This document shows positions 25,515 through 32,236 of a stretch of DNA of 64,000 bases, one piece after another. The stretch comes from Deltaproteobacteria bacterium RIFOXYD12_FULL_56_24 (GTDB lineage Bacteria > Desulfobacterota > Desulfobulbia > Desulfobulbales > Desulfurivibrionaceae). The stretch is taken from assembly GCA_001799285.1 (NCBI GenBank), contig MGTD01000065.1:42549-106548 (forward strand). The letters are read 5' to 3'. Positions within the stretch are counted from its first letter, which is position 1. Each line of letters begins with the position of its first letter. The translations under genes were made by a program, and so were the position numbers. Under the pieces are notes generated by a model, which saw only the letters and a list, made by a program, of their open reading frames with translations, ran no database searches and had not been told where the DNA came from.

Positions 25515-26210
25515 TTAATCGGCTATGCAGTATTCAATGATACTTTCGCAGTGTATCGCGGTTGTGTTTAAAAAGGGTATCCCGAATTCGTTTTTGGTTA
25601 GAATCAGTGGAAGTTCGGTACATCCCAAAATCAATGCATCTATTTTGTCCTGATCTACCATCCGTTTCGCAATATCAAGCAACTCGCTCCGGGTTGAATC
25701 CTTGAATATGCCCAGCTCAATTTCTGAAAACAATCTGTGGTGGATGAGTGTTTGTTCGTTCTCGGCAGGGACAACCACAGACATCCCTTTTTGCATAAAA
25801 GGCTTCCTGTAAAAGTCCGATTCCATAGTGAGCTTGGTTCCCAAGAGGCCAAGTTTTCCCAAGCGCATTTGTTGTGCTTTTTTGCTTGTTTGCTCCACAA
25901 TGCTCAACAGGGGAATGGGAGATAATGCCTGTATTTCATCAAAAACGATATGGGGGGTGTTGGAAGCGATAACCGCAAATTCCGCGCCGGCGTTGTGGAG
26001 GCATTGTATCTTTCCCCCCAGCCACTCAATAAGCTTGTCCCAGGCGGATATTTTTACCATATGCATGAATTCGTTAATATTGGCGCTGTAGATAATAATC
26101 TCCGGATAGGCACGCTCGGTATATTGGGCGTTAAAAGCCGAGATAATCTCCCTGTAATAGTCGGATGTTGATTCTGGCCCAAGCCCACCAAGTATGCCGA
26201 TAGTTTTCAT
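25515..26210 (-). CDS. Aspartate/glutamate racemase-family protein
   Basis: A 231-residue PLP-independent racemase of the aspartate racemase (COG1794) family. The N-terminus IGILGGLGPESTSDYYREI is typical. The first catalytic position, usually Cys in a CNTxH motif, is Ser here (IASNTPHIVFDE, about residue 83), while the second Cys is present (LGCTELPL, about 197). Relatives with Thr or Ser at the first position are known to retain racemase or epimerase activity on L-amino acids, so function is likely but stereospecific direction is unclear. AAGGAGA lies 4 nt before the ATG. The gene and its flanks (25500-26450) are visibly poorer in GC than neighbours, which suggests recent acquisition. Confidence 0.85.
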   Translation of the reverse strand: MKTIGILGGLGPESTSDYYREIISAFNAQYTERAYPEIIIYSANINEFMHMVKISAWDKLIEWLGGKIQCLHNAGAEFAVIASNTPHIVFDEIQALSPIPLLSIVEQTSKKAQQMRLGKLGLLGTKLTMESDFYRKPFMQKGMSVVVPAENEQTLIHHRLFSEIELGIFKDSTRSELLDIAKRMVDQDKIDALILGCTELPLILTKNEFGIPFLNTTAIHCESIIEYCIAD

Positions 26211-26503
26211 CTGTCTCCTTTGTGTGCCACAACGTCATCCGGAACGGAAGGTTGGGCGACGCAATAAAAGTACCGAGCCATTGAAGCCCAATTTGTTTGC
26301 ACTTCGCGACATCAAGATCGCTCGGCCAATCGGAAAACACCTTGCAAATTGTATTAAGCCCGCTCGAATTAGGATTGAAAAGCAGGAACGGAGCCCGATA
26401 TAATATAATTACCGCTTTCGGATGATCCTCACAATCCTCCGAGAAAATCCCCTGTTCCAAGCAGATCCGTTTCTTTATTCTACCTAACTCAGCTCGGGTT
26501 GCA

Positions 26504-27436
26504 ATGAACGATTATCTTGCCTTGACTTTGGGTGTTGTCTGCGCCGGCGTCGGCGGCGAGCTTTTTGTGCGCGGCGCGGTCGGTCTGGCGCATTGGGCGC
26601 GGATTTCCCCTGGCATTATCGGCGCAACCGTGGCCGCCTTCGCCACCTCAAGCCCGGAATTGTCCGTCGCCATAAATTCCGCTCTGGCGGGAAAGCCGCA
26701 AATCTCTCTTGGCGACGCCCTTGGCAGCAATGTGGTGAACGTTGCCCTGATTCTTGGTCTTGCCTTAGTAATTTCCGGAATCCACAGTCCCCGTCACAGC
26801 GTCAAGCGTGATTTTCCGGTGGCGCTGCTGATCCCCATAATCACGGGGGTTCTGTTTCTGGATGGCGAGCTTTCCCGAATCGACGGGGTATTGATGCTGA
26901 GCATGTTTTTGGCTTGGCTTGTGGCGGCGGCCATGGAGGCACGAAGGCAACGAAGCGCGGCGGAAAAAATTCTTGGCGAACACCGGGTATGGCTGATTAT
27001 TCTTTCGTCCCTCGCCGGGCTGGCCCTTCTTGTCGCGGCCGGGAATCTCATTGTGGGGGGAGCCAGGGGGATCGCCCTTGCCTTTGGCATCGATGAATTC
27101 ACCGTTGGGGCAACCATGGTCGCAATCGGCACCTCCGTGCCCGAACTTGCGACAACGATAATCGCCAAGCTTCGCGGACACGACGAGGTCGGTCTGGGAA
27201 CAATCCTTGGCAGCAATATCTTCAACGGCATTTTCATCGTCGCCGTCGCGGCCCTTATCCACCCCATTACCGCTGCCTGGCGCGAAATAGCCATTGCGCT
27301 GGTATTTGGTCTCGTGGCCCTGGTGTTTACTTACCCTACGCGCACAGGCTTTATTGAGCGAAGGCGGGGGGTCTTGCTTCTGGTGCTCTATGCAGCCTAT
27401 CTCGCCACCATCCTGCAACAGGGGCAAGCCTCCTGA
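26504..27436 (+). CDS. CaCA-family calcium/sodium:cation antiporter
   Basis: A 310-residue membrane protein with about ten helices built of two inverted halves. Each half carries the alpha-repeat: ATSSPELSVAINSAL then SLGDALGSNVVNV (about residues 48-75), and GTSVPELATTIIAK then GLGTILGSNIFNG (about 206-240). The acidic residues in PEL and the SN pairs form the ion path. It resembles YrbG and probably exchanges Ca2+ for Na+ or H+ at the inner membrane. No clear ribosome site is seen before 26504. It stands alone, followed by a palindromic repeat. Confidence 0.9.
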   Translation: MNDYLALTLGVVCAGVGGELFVRGAVGLAHWARISPGIIGATVAAFATSSPELSVAINSALAGKPQISLGDALGSNVVNVALILGLALVISGIHSPRHSVKRDFPVALLIPIITGVLFLDGELSRIDGVLMLSMFLAWLVAAAMEARRQRSAAEKILGEHRVWLIILSSLAGLALLVAAGNLIVGGARGIALAFGIDEFTVGATMVAIGTSVPELATTIIAKLRGHDEVGLGTILGSNIFNGIFIVAVAALIHPITAAWREIAIALVFGLVALVFTYPTRTGFIERRRGVLLLVLYAAYLATILQQGQAS

Positions 27437-27520
27437 CAGCCCCCCTGCCTGGCGCATCACAAAAAAAACTATTATTGCAGTACAAAGCTATGCCTATAAT
27501 ATTTCAGGCGTAAGATTTCC

Positions 27521-27682
27521 GTAAGCGTTCAGCAGCACCACATCTGCTTTGTCATCGGCCTGGTCCGCATACCGTATGTTTAGAGCCCCTGCCCGAGCAT
27601 CGGGCTTAGGGGCTTTTATCCAGCTTCGCTGGGATAGCGGACAGGCCTCTTTCGCGCATCTGCGGCACTGCTGAACGCTTAC
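27521..27682. repeat. GTAAC-family palindromic repeat (copy 3)
   Basis: A 162-bp element with perfect 15-bp ends: GTAAGCGTTCAGCAG and CTGCTGAACGCTTAC. Inside are CACCACATCTGC and GCATCTGCGGCACTG, a central CATAC/GTATG mini-hairpin (27568-27578), and an extra GC-rich hairpin (AGCCCCTGCCCGA with TCGGGCTTAGGGGCT, followed by TTTT) that other copies lack and that could act as a terminator. Confidence 0.85.
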
Positions 27683-28026
27683 AGTCCCGGGTTTACCTGA
27701 AATGGGGTGCCCTTGGTGAACGATTACAGATTTCCGACGAACAAAACTCAGCACGCCGGCAGAATTCCTCCGTGGCCAAACCCCAACCAGCGAAACACCA
27801 TGCCTCCAACCATGACCGACAGCCTCTGCCCTTCCGAAACATTGCAGCAATCACCCCGCCCTCAGGTTGAAATCGAAAACCAGAGCAAAGCCATCGGCAA
27901 GAACCGTCAACTGCTGGACGTTCTGGATAGCTTTCCCGGCGCGCACCCTCCCTCTCTCGTCCCGGTTCTGCCGGGCAACTCCATCCCTTTGCATCTTTGT
28001 CTTTCCTGCCCCTGATTTTTTTCCGC
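27683..28026. other. Gap before the arsR promoter
   Basis: About 340 bp. The first 45 bp end in GGTGAACGATTAC, a further right-half-like piece of the GTAAC repeat family. A frame of 71 codons (27800-28015) is open, but it has no ribosome site and no recognisable features; I see no supported gene here. Confidence 0.45.
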
Positions 28027-28083
28027 TTGACAGGTGGTGGCGACTTCTTATAGAAGATTTATATATAAACAATAGTTTATATA
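28027..28083 (+). promoter_or_regulatory. arsR promoter with perfect inverted-repeat operator
   Basis: TTGACA (28027-28032) and TATAGA (28049-28054) with 16-bp spacing form a strong promoter. Immediately downstream, TATATAAAC AATA GTTTATATA (28062-28083) is a perfect 9-bp inverted repeat across the expected transcription start, the usual place for an ArsR-family operator. The same half-site occurs before the gene at 31603. Confidence 0.75.
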
Positions 28084-28106
28084 ACGAATGGTAAACCTTA
28101 TTCCTG

Positions 28107-28442
28107 ATGGGGCAGCAGTTGACTACAACCAAGACACCGGACGAGATCATTCCGAGTTCCATCGTTTTTCTGGCCAGGGCGCTGGCTGACGAGAATCGGC
28201 TGCGGATCATCATGTCGCTTGCTAAAGGGGAGAAAACGGTTTCCGCCCTAGTCGAGGAACTGGGCATTTCACAACCCCTGGCCTCTCATCACCTTAAGGA
28301 ACTCAAGCGGGCGCTCCTGGTGACTGTTGAACGAAGCGGCCCTTTTATCTATTACGAGTTGGTCGACCCACGCATTGCCACAATTGCCGGCGATCTAGGT
28401 GGATTGGCAGCCCACCTGCTTGCCAATCGAACAACCTTTTAG
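28107..28442 (+). CDS. ArsR-family transcriptional repressor
   Basis: A 111-residue winged-helix regulator. LARALADENRLRIIMSLAKG is the first helix block, VSALVEELGISQPLASHHL is the helix-turn-helix (about residues 49-67), and VERSGPFIYYEL is the wing. It contains no cysteine, so it cannot use the Cys pair of metal- or persulfide-sensing relatives such as SqrR/BigR; a His-based or non-metal signal is more likely. It is the first gene behind the palindromic operator and probably represses itself and the following sulfur/selenoprotein genes. The next gene starts 24 nt downstream. Confidence 0.88.
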   Translation: MGQQLTTTKTPDEIIPSSIVFLARALADENRLRIIMSLAKGEKTVSALVEELGISQPLASHHLKELKRALLVTVERSGPFIYYELVDPRIATIAGDLGGLAAHLLANRTTF

Positions 28443-28466
28443 AGGCCGTTAAGAAGGAGGACTTCC

Positions 28467-28913
28467 ATGAAGGAACTGCAAGAAATTTTGGCCAGGTTGG
28501 AACCTGCCGCTGCACTTTCAGCCCTGGCCCCGGCCCTGAAAAATATCCTGGCGCATCTTGCGGAAGAGGAGCGGGTCAGATTTATCACGGACATGATCAA
28601 TGATCCGGACGGGGACAAACTCTCCAGCATGGTGCATCTCTGACTGGCCGAGTGCATGGACGAAGGTGTCGATCCAACACATATGTGTCAAAGTCTGGTT
28701 CACAAGGTAGCCCAATCCAAGCAGCTTCTGGCGGTGGCCGACCCGGCCATCCTGGAATTTTTTGAAAATTGGCTGGACGAACTGGAAGACGAAGCGATGG
28801 CGTATCTAAAAAAACACCCTGGGGCGGAAGCCCCGGCCCTGGCTGCCGATTTGGGGCTTTCCAAAAGTGGCGCCGATTTTCTGCTAGCCAAGATAAATCT
28901 GCAAAAGTCGTAA
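28467..28913 (+). CDS. Candidate selenoprotein of unknown family (in-frame UGA at codon 59)
   Basis: One open frame from ATG 28467 (AAGGAGG 7 nt upstream) to TAA 28913 is broken only by TGA at 28641-28643. The two halves read as one 148-residue helical protein: helical, Leu/Ala-rich before (SSMVHL) and continuous after (LAECMDEGVDPTH, then a long C-terminal helix pair ending near LGLSKSGADFLLAK). Read as selenocysteine, the site is U-X3-C. A stem-loop with GGU in its loop starts 13 nt past the UGA. The next two genes have the same architecture, so selenocysteine insertion is better supported than a nonsense mutation. The family is not recognised; the TAA stop lies in the end of a palindromic repeat. 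Confidence 0.7.
28657..28676 (+). other. Candidate bacterial SECIS, gene 1
   Basis: TGGA-C and G-A-TCCA form a 5-bp stem with one bulged A around the loop GAAGGTGTC, starting 13 nt after the UGA at 28641. GGU sits in the loop, as in the SelB-binding tip of known bacterial SECIS elements. The stem is shorter than in the other two copies. Confidence 0.5.
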
Positions 28914-28958
28914 CTCTCCAGCAGTGCCGTAGCAGATGCGGTGAGGCTGGACACTTAC
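28910..28958. repeat. GTAAC-family palindromic repeat (minimal copy 4)
   Basis: GTAACTCTCCAGC and its partner GCTGGACACTTAC enclose CAGTGCCGTAGCAGATGCGG, 49 bp in all, lacking the central hairpin part. The TAA of its left GTAAC is the stop codon of the preceding candidate selenoprotein. Confidence 0.75.
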
Positions 28959-28983
28959 CAAAAATCAACAAAGGAGAAATGAG

Positions 28984-29262
28984 ATGCCGAAAATTCGCGT
29001 ATTCCTCAATGAACCATGCGGCAAGACCTGAAGCCATTTCACGACTATGCTGCCCAGGTTGGGCGAGCTATTCCCCAATAATGCCATTGAAATGATCTCA
29101 AAACCACGCCAAGAGTACCAGACCGTGGCCTATGCCGAACTTGGCCTGCCCAAGGCCCCAGCCATCATGGTGGGCGGCGAAATTATCGCCGAAGGCAGAG
29201 ACATTGACGAATCGGCGCTTGAAATGGCCATTCGCCGTCATCTTGGCCCGCCAGTCCTTTAA
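28984..29262 (+). CDS. Candidate thioredoxin-like selenoprotein (in-frame UGA at codon 16)
   Basis: ATG 28984 has AAGGAG 8 nt upstream. The frame is interrupted only by TGA at 29029-29031 and continues to TAA 29262, giving 92 residues. It starts with a beta-strand (KIRVFLNE), then PCGKT-U-SHF, where a Cys and the UGA sit four residues apart exactly where thioredoxin-like proteins have their redox motif. A late KAPAIMVGGEIIAEG resembles the cis-Pro and strand of the thioredoxin/glutaredoxin fold. A GCCC-AGGTT-GGGC hairpin lies 20 nt after the UGA. It likely relays electrons or sulfane sulfur between the neighbouring DsrE and SQR-like proteins (inference). Confidence 0.72.
29052..29064 (+). other. 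Candidate bacterial SECIS, gene 2
   Basis: GCCC (29052-29055) and GGGC (29061-29064) pair perfectly around the loop AGGTT, extendable by GCT/AGC with one bulge. It begins 20 nt after the UGA at 29029 and has GGU in the apical loop. Confidence 0.6.
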
Positions 29263-29327
29263 CCACCCAATGGGGTTTGCTGTCCAGACTGCCCGAATCA
29301 TAACCAGAACATGAAAAGGAGGAACCC

Positions 29328-29639
29328 ATGAATCTGGCAATCGTCATCTCAACCAAGAACAGTGAGAATATCTTCAATGCCATGCGCCTGGCCAACGTGG
29401 CGGTAAAAAAAGGCGACGAGGTGAGCGTTTTCATGCTGGGCGAAGCGGTTTGCTACGAAGAAACCACTACTGAGCAGTTTAACGTCCGGGAACAGGTCGA
29501 GCAATTTACCGGCGATTTCTATGTCTGAGGCGCCTGCCTCAAGTCCCACGGTCTGGTGGGATCAAGCTCCTGTCCAATCGCCTGGATGGACGACCTCTAC
29601 GAACTGATCCGGGAGGCGGACAAGGTTCTGACTTTTTGA
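29328..29639 (+). CDS. DsrE-family selenoprotein (UGA in place of the redox cysteine)
   Basis: ATG 29328 has AAGGAGG 6 nt upstream. A single in-frame TGA (29526-29528, codon 67) divides a standard 103-residue DsrE-like protein: LAIVISTKNSENIFNAMRLA, VSVFMLGEAVCYE, then U-GACLKSHGL and a normal DsrE ending (WMDDLYELIREADKVLTF). In cysteine homologues this place reads C-G-x-C, so the protein would carry a U-X2-C redox pair. The continuation after UGA is clearly the family's C-terminus, which rules out a simple early stop. A 6-bp hairpin with GGUCU in its loop follows 15 nt later. DsrE proteins bind and transfer sulfane sulfur in the cytoplasm. Confidence 0.86.
29544..29561 (+). other. Candidate bacterial SECIS, dsrE-like gene
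   Basis: TCCCAC (29544-29549) and GTGGGA (29556-29561) form a perfect 6-bp stem with loop GGTCTG, 15 nt after the UGA at 29526. The loop contains GGUCU, the same five bases as the SelB-binding tip of the E. coli fdhF SECIS. Confidence 0.75.
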
Positions 29640-29679
29640 AAACGCCACAGCCGCATCACTAACAGCCGGGAGCACCGCC

Positions 29680-30099
29680 ATGAGCACCGCGAAAAAAGCA
29701 TCCATCATGATCTTCCACGATGAACTCTGTCAGGTGTTTAACGGCCTGATGACCGCCGTCAGCCTGCAACGGGCCGGGGCCGAAGTCACGGTCTTTTTTG
29801 GCTCGCGGGGGATCAATGCCGTACACAAGGACAAGATTCACCAACTCAAATGCCTGCCCGATCAACCGGAGGAGGAGCAGAAAAGAGTGATGGACCGCAT
29901 GGAGGCCATGAACCTGCCGATGCCGGAGGATATGTTGCTCATGCTGCACATGGAGGGGGCAAAATTACTGGCTTGCCCCTTGAACAAAGCGGTTTTCGAA
30001 TTTCAGGATGATGATTTCGTCGAAGGGGTGGTGCTGGCCGATCCTGAAACCTATTACACCGGCACCGTCATCCCGGCAGATATGAACCTGGTCTTTTGA
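29680..30099 (+). CDS. DsrE/DrsE2-type sulfur-relay protein
   Basis: A 139-residue protein of the peroxiredoxin-like DsrE/F superfamily: ASIMIFHDELCQVFNGLMTA (start of the Rossmann-like core), AGAEVTVFFGSRGINAV, and a late GAKLLACPLNKAVF. Cysteines at about 17, 57 and 99 are candidates for carrying sulfane sulfur; the one in LLACPLN is at the conserved position. Unlike its neighbour it has no UGA. GGGAG lies 8 nt before the ATG, and the gene follows the DsrE selenoprotein by 40 nt and precedes the SQR-like gene by 12 nt. Confidence 0.82.
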   Translation: MSTAKKASIMIFHDELCQVFNGLMTAVSLQRAGAEVTVFFGSRGINAVHKDKIHQLKCLPDQPEEEQKRVMDRMEAMNLPMPEDMLLMLHMEGAKLLACPLNKAVFEFQDDDFVEGVVLADPETYYTGTVIPADMNLVF

Positions 30100-30111
30100 G
30101 GAGAAACAGTC

Positions 30112-31299
30112 ATGGTAAAAATCGTAGTGCTGGGCGGTTCCTTCGGCGGCTTGACTGCGGCCTTGGAGTTGAAGAGACTGCTGGGTCTGAAGGCTGAAGT
30201 GACGGTGGTGAGCGAGGAAAACCGCTTTATCTTTCTTCCTTCGCTCCCCTGGCTGATCATGGGTTGGCGCAGACCCGCGGACATTACTCTGCAGGTCGCC
30301 GATATCCTGGCGCCTCGGGGGATCAGGTTTGTCCACGCCGCAGCCCTGGAGGTGCAGCCGGAATCCGGTCGGGTTCGGACCGCAGCCGGCGAACTCGACT
30401 ATGACTACTTAGTGGTCTCCACCGGCCCCCGGCTTGTTTTTGAGGAAATCCCCGGCCTGGGCCCGGACAAGGGCTACACGGACTGCACCTTCACCCTCGA
30501 TCATGCTCTGCAAACCGGACGGAACTGGCAGGCAATCCTGGAGAATCCCGGCCCGGTGGTGGTCGGTTCGGCCCAGATGGTGAGCTGCTTCGGCCCGTCC
30601 TACGAGCTGGCCTTTGAAATGGATGCCGAATTGCGGCGGCTCAAGATGCGGCACAAGGTGCCGCTTCTCTATCTCACCTCCGAGCCCTATCTGGGGCACA
30701 TGGGGGTTGGGGGCTTAGGCAATTCCAAACGCTTCATGGAAGACGAATTCGCCAAGCGGGAGATCAAGGCCGTCACCGGCCAGGCCATCGACGAAGTGGC
30801 GCCGGGGGAGATCCGCCTGAAGGAAGGCGCAAAAATCCCCTTCAAAATGGCCATGCTCGCCCCGCCCTTCAAAGGCGTGCCAGCAGTGGCGCCCCTCGGT
30901 AATCCTCGGGGCTTTGTCCCGGTTGATCAGCATTACCGCCACACCAACCACCCCAACATCTTCGTCATCGGGGTCGCCATGGCCATCGCTCCGCCGGAAC
31001 CCACTCCGGTACCGGTGGGTGTGCCCAAGACCGGCTCGATGACGGTGAAGATGGCCAAGGTCGCCGCCGCCACCATTTTTGCCGAAGTAGAGGGCGCACC
31101 GCTCCCCGGCCCGGAAGAGCTGGCGGTTATCTGCCTCATGGACATGGGCAACACCGGAGCCCTGATGAAGGCCTGGCCGCTCCTCCCGCCCCGGCAGGAG
31201 TCTTACACCCGCAAAGGGATGTGGGCAAAGTGGCTTAAACTCTCCTTCGAGAGTTATTTTCTCTTCAAGATGAAGCATGGATTAAGCCAGTTGCCGTAA
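30112..31299 (+). CDS. SQR-like NAD(P)/FAD-dependent oxidoreductase
   Basis: A 395-residue flavoprotein of the sulfide:quinone oxidoreductase/FCSD family. The ADP-binding GGSFGGLTAALELKR starts at residue 8; DYLVVSTGPRL and HPNIFVIGVAMAI are the second and third FAD segments. Cys 162 or so in QMVSCFGPSYE and a late Cys in VICLMDMGN sit where SQR enzymes keep their redox pair that forms a polysulfide bridge. The C-terminal KWLKLSFESYFLFKMKHG is amphipathic and suits monotopic membrane binding. It probably oxidises sulfide or a persulfide to polysulfide that the DsrE proteins take up. AGGAG lies 9 nt before the ATG. Confidence 0.84.
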   Translation: MVKIVVLGGSFGGLTAALELKRLLGLKAEVTVVSEENRFIFLPSLPWLIMGWRRPADITLQVADILAPRGIRFVHAAALEVQPESGRVRTAAGELDYDYLVVSTGPRLVFEEIPGLGPDKGYTDCTFTLDHALQTGRNWQAILENPGPVVVGSAQMVSCFGPSYELAFEMDAELRRLKMRHKVPLLYLTSEPYLGHMGVGGLGNSKRFMEDEFAKREIKAVTGQAIDEVAPGEIRLKEGAKIPFKMAMLAPPFKGVPAVAPLGNPRGFVPVDQHYRHTNHPNIFVIGVAMAIAPPEPTPVPVGVPKTGSMTVKMAKVAAATIFAEVEGAPLPGPEELAVICLMDMGNTGALMKAWPLLPPRQESYTRKGMWAKWLKLSFESYFLFKMKHGLSQLP

Positions 31300-31356
31300 T
31301 CTTGGCGGCAACGCCGTGTAAAGAATCCCTCGATAGCGCTGTCTTTATTTTTTATC

Positions 31357-31421
31357 TTGACATTCAATGGCGGATAACTTCTAAGATATATATAAACATA
31401 TAAACAACTTTTTATTTATAT
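31357..31421 (+). promoter_or_regulatory. Second promoter with repeated ArsR-type half-sites
   Basis: TTGACA (31357-31362) and TAAGAT (31382-31387, 19-bp spacing) are followed at once by TATATAAAC (31389-31397), ATATAAAC (31398-31405) and a degraded inverted ATTTATAT (31414-31421). The first half-site is identical to that of the perfect operator before arsR (28062), and the geometry is the same, so one regulator probably governs both transcripts. Confidence 0.6.
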
Positions 31422-31602
31422 CGTGCCTGCTTTATCAGGCAGAACAAAAAATCTACAATGACCGCGTTCCGGAAGCATTAGACCAGAGGTATCCACGGCG
31501 AATCTTATTAAATATCGACCCCAGTCGGATGGGAACATCCCCTTGCTATCCAAGCTCCGGTACGGGGAGATTATCAGCAATCTGTGAGAAAGGAGTCAGG
31601 TA

Positions 31603-32001
31603 ATGGGAAGAACAAAAATTATTTATGCGGTGCTGTCTTTATTTTTGCTTGTTCCGGCAATAGGTTTTGCCGCGCGGCTACCTGACGCGGAGGAACTGAC
31701 CAGGTTGATCCAAAAGATCAGCGAGCGACAGTCCAAGGACATAAAAACCTTCGAAAAGAAGAGCAAGGCCTATTTCTTTGAGGAGCAGAGGCCGGAAACG
31801 ATCAGCAAAGTGATCGGTCAGGTTCCTCCGGGCGAGGCTGTCACCGTATTTGTTCTCTCCAAGCTGTCAGGGAAGCCGACACAGGACATTATAACGATGA
31901 ATAAAGCGGGCAAGACCTGGCCGAAAATCGCGCAAGAGACCGGCGTGAAACTTAAGGATTTAGTGAAGGATGTGAAAGATTTCAGACTTGGCATCGGCTG
32001 A
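31603..32001 (+). CDS. Small secreted protein of unknown function
   Basis: A 132-residue protein with a clean signal peptide (MGRTKIIYAVLSLFLLVPAI, cleavage near GFAARL). The mature part is helical and lysine-rich. ISKVIGQVPPGEAVTVFVLS and TWPKIAQETGVKLKDLVKDV look like a conserved core found in hypothetical exported proteins; I do not know its function. It has no cysteine. AAAGGAG lies 8 nt before the ATG. As the first gene after the second operator, it is likely part of the sulfur-export transcript. Confidence 0.75.
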   Translation: MGRTKIIYAVLSLFLLVPAIGFAARLPDAEELTRLIQKISERQSKDIKTFEKKSKAYFFEEQRPETISKVIGQVPPGEAVTVFVLSKLSGKPTQDIITMNKAGKTWPKIAQETGVKLKDLVKDVKDFRLGIG

Positions 32002-32236
32002 GAATAGCATATTTCAGGGCGTGTCCCTGAATAAGCAAAAATTGACCTTGTAGTTACTGCACTCACTGCTCAGCATCAACATGGGCTTGTGCAGGAGAAG
32101 AATCAGGCTTGGCACGCGCCGGGGACGACCATCTTCCGCCATTGGCCTAAGGTTAACCCGGACCGCCCAGCCTTTCGGAAAGTGTACTCAGGCAATGGCA
32201 GGAAAGAAGATAAATCCCTGAATAAGGAACAAGGAA
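32002..32236. other. Spacer between the secreted protein and rhodanese genes
   Basis: 235 bp with no recognisable gene and no clear terminator. A short hairpin-like GGGCGTGTCCCTGAAT lies at 32018-32033. The two flanking genes may still share a transcript. Confidence 0.4.

Noticed and set aside
26131..26460. Minus-strand frame of 109 codons before the racemase
   Set aside because: Its second half is a shadow of the racemase gene and the first half shows no recognisable family or ribosome site.
27707..28015. Plus-strand frame of 102 codons before arsR
   Set aside because: It starts in a repeat, has no ribosome site and has a composition unlike neighbouring proteins; left as unassigned gap.
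28656..28913. Separate 85-residue gene starting after the UGA
   Set aside because: No ribosome site precedes ATG 28656, and the frame is continuous with the well-started upstream part; a single selenoprotein gene is the simpler reading.
28467..29639. Reading the three UGA genes as pseudogenes
   Set aside because: All three have only UGA (no TAA/TAG or frameshifts), intact ribosome sites and downstream stem-loops, which decay would not produce together.
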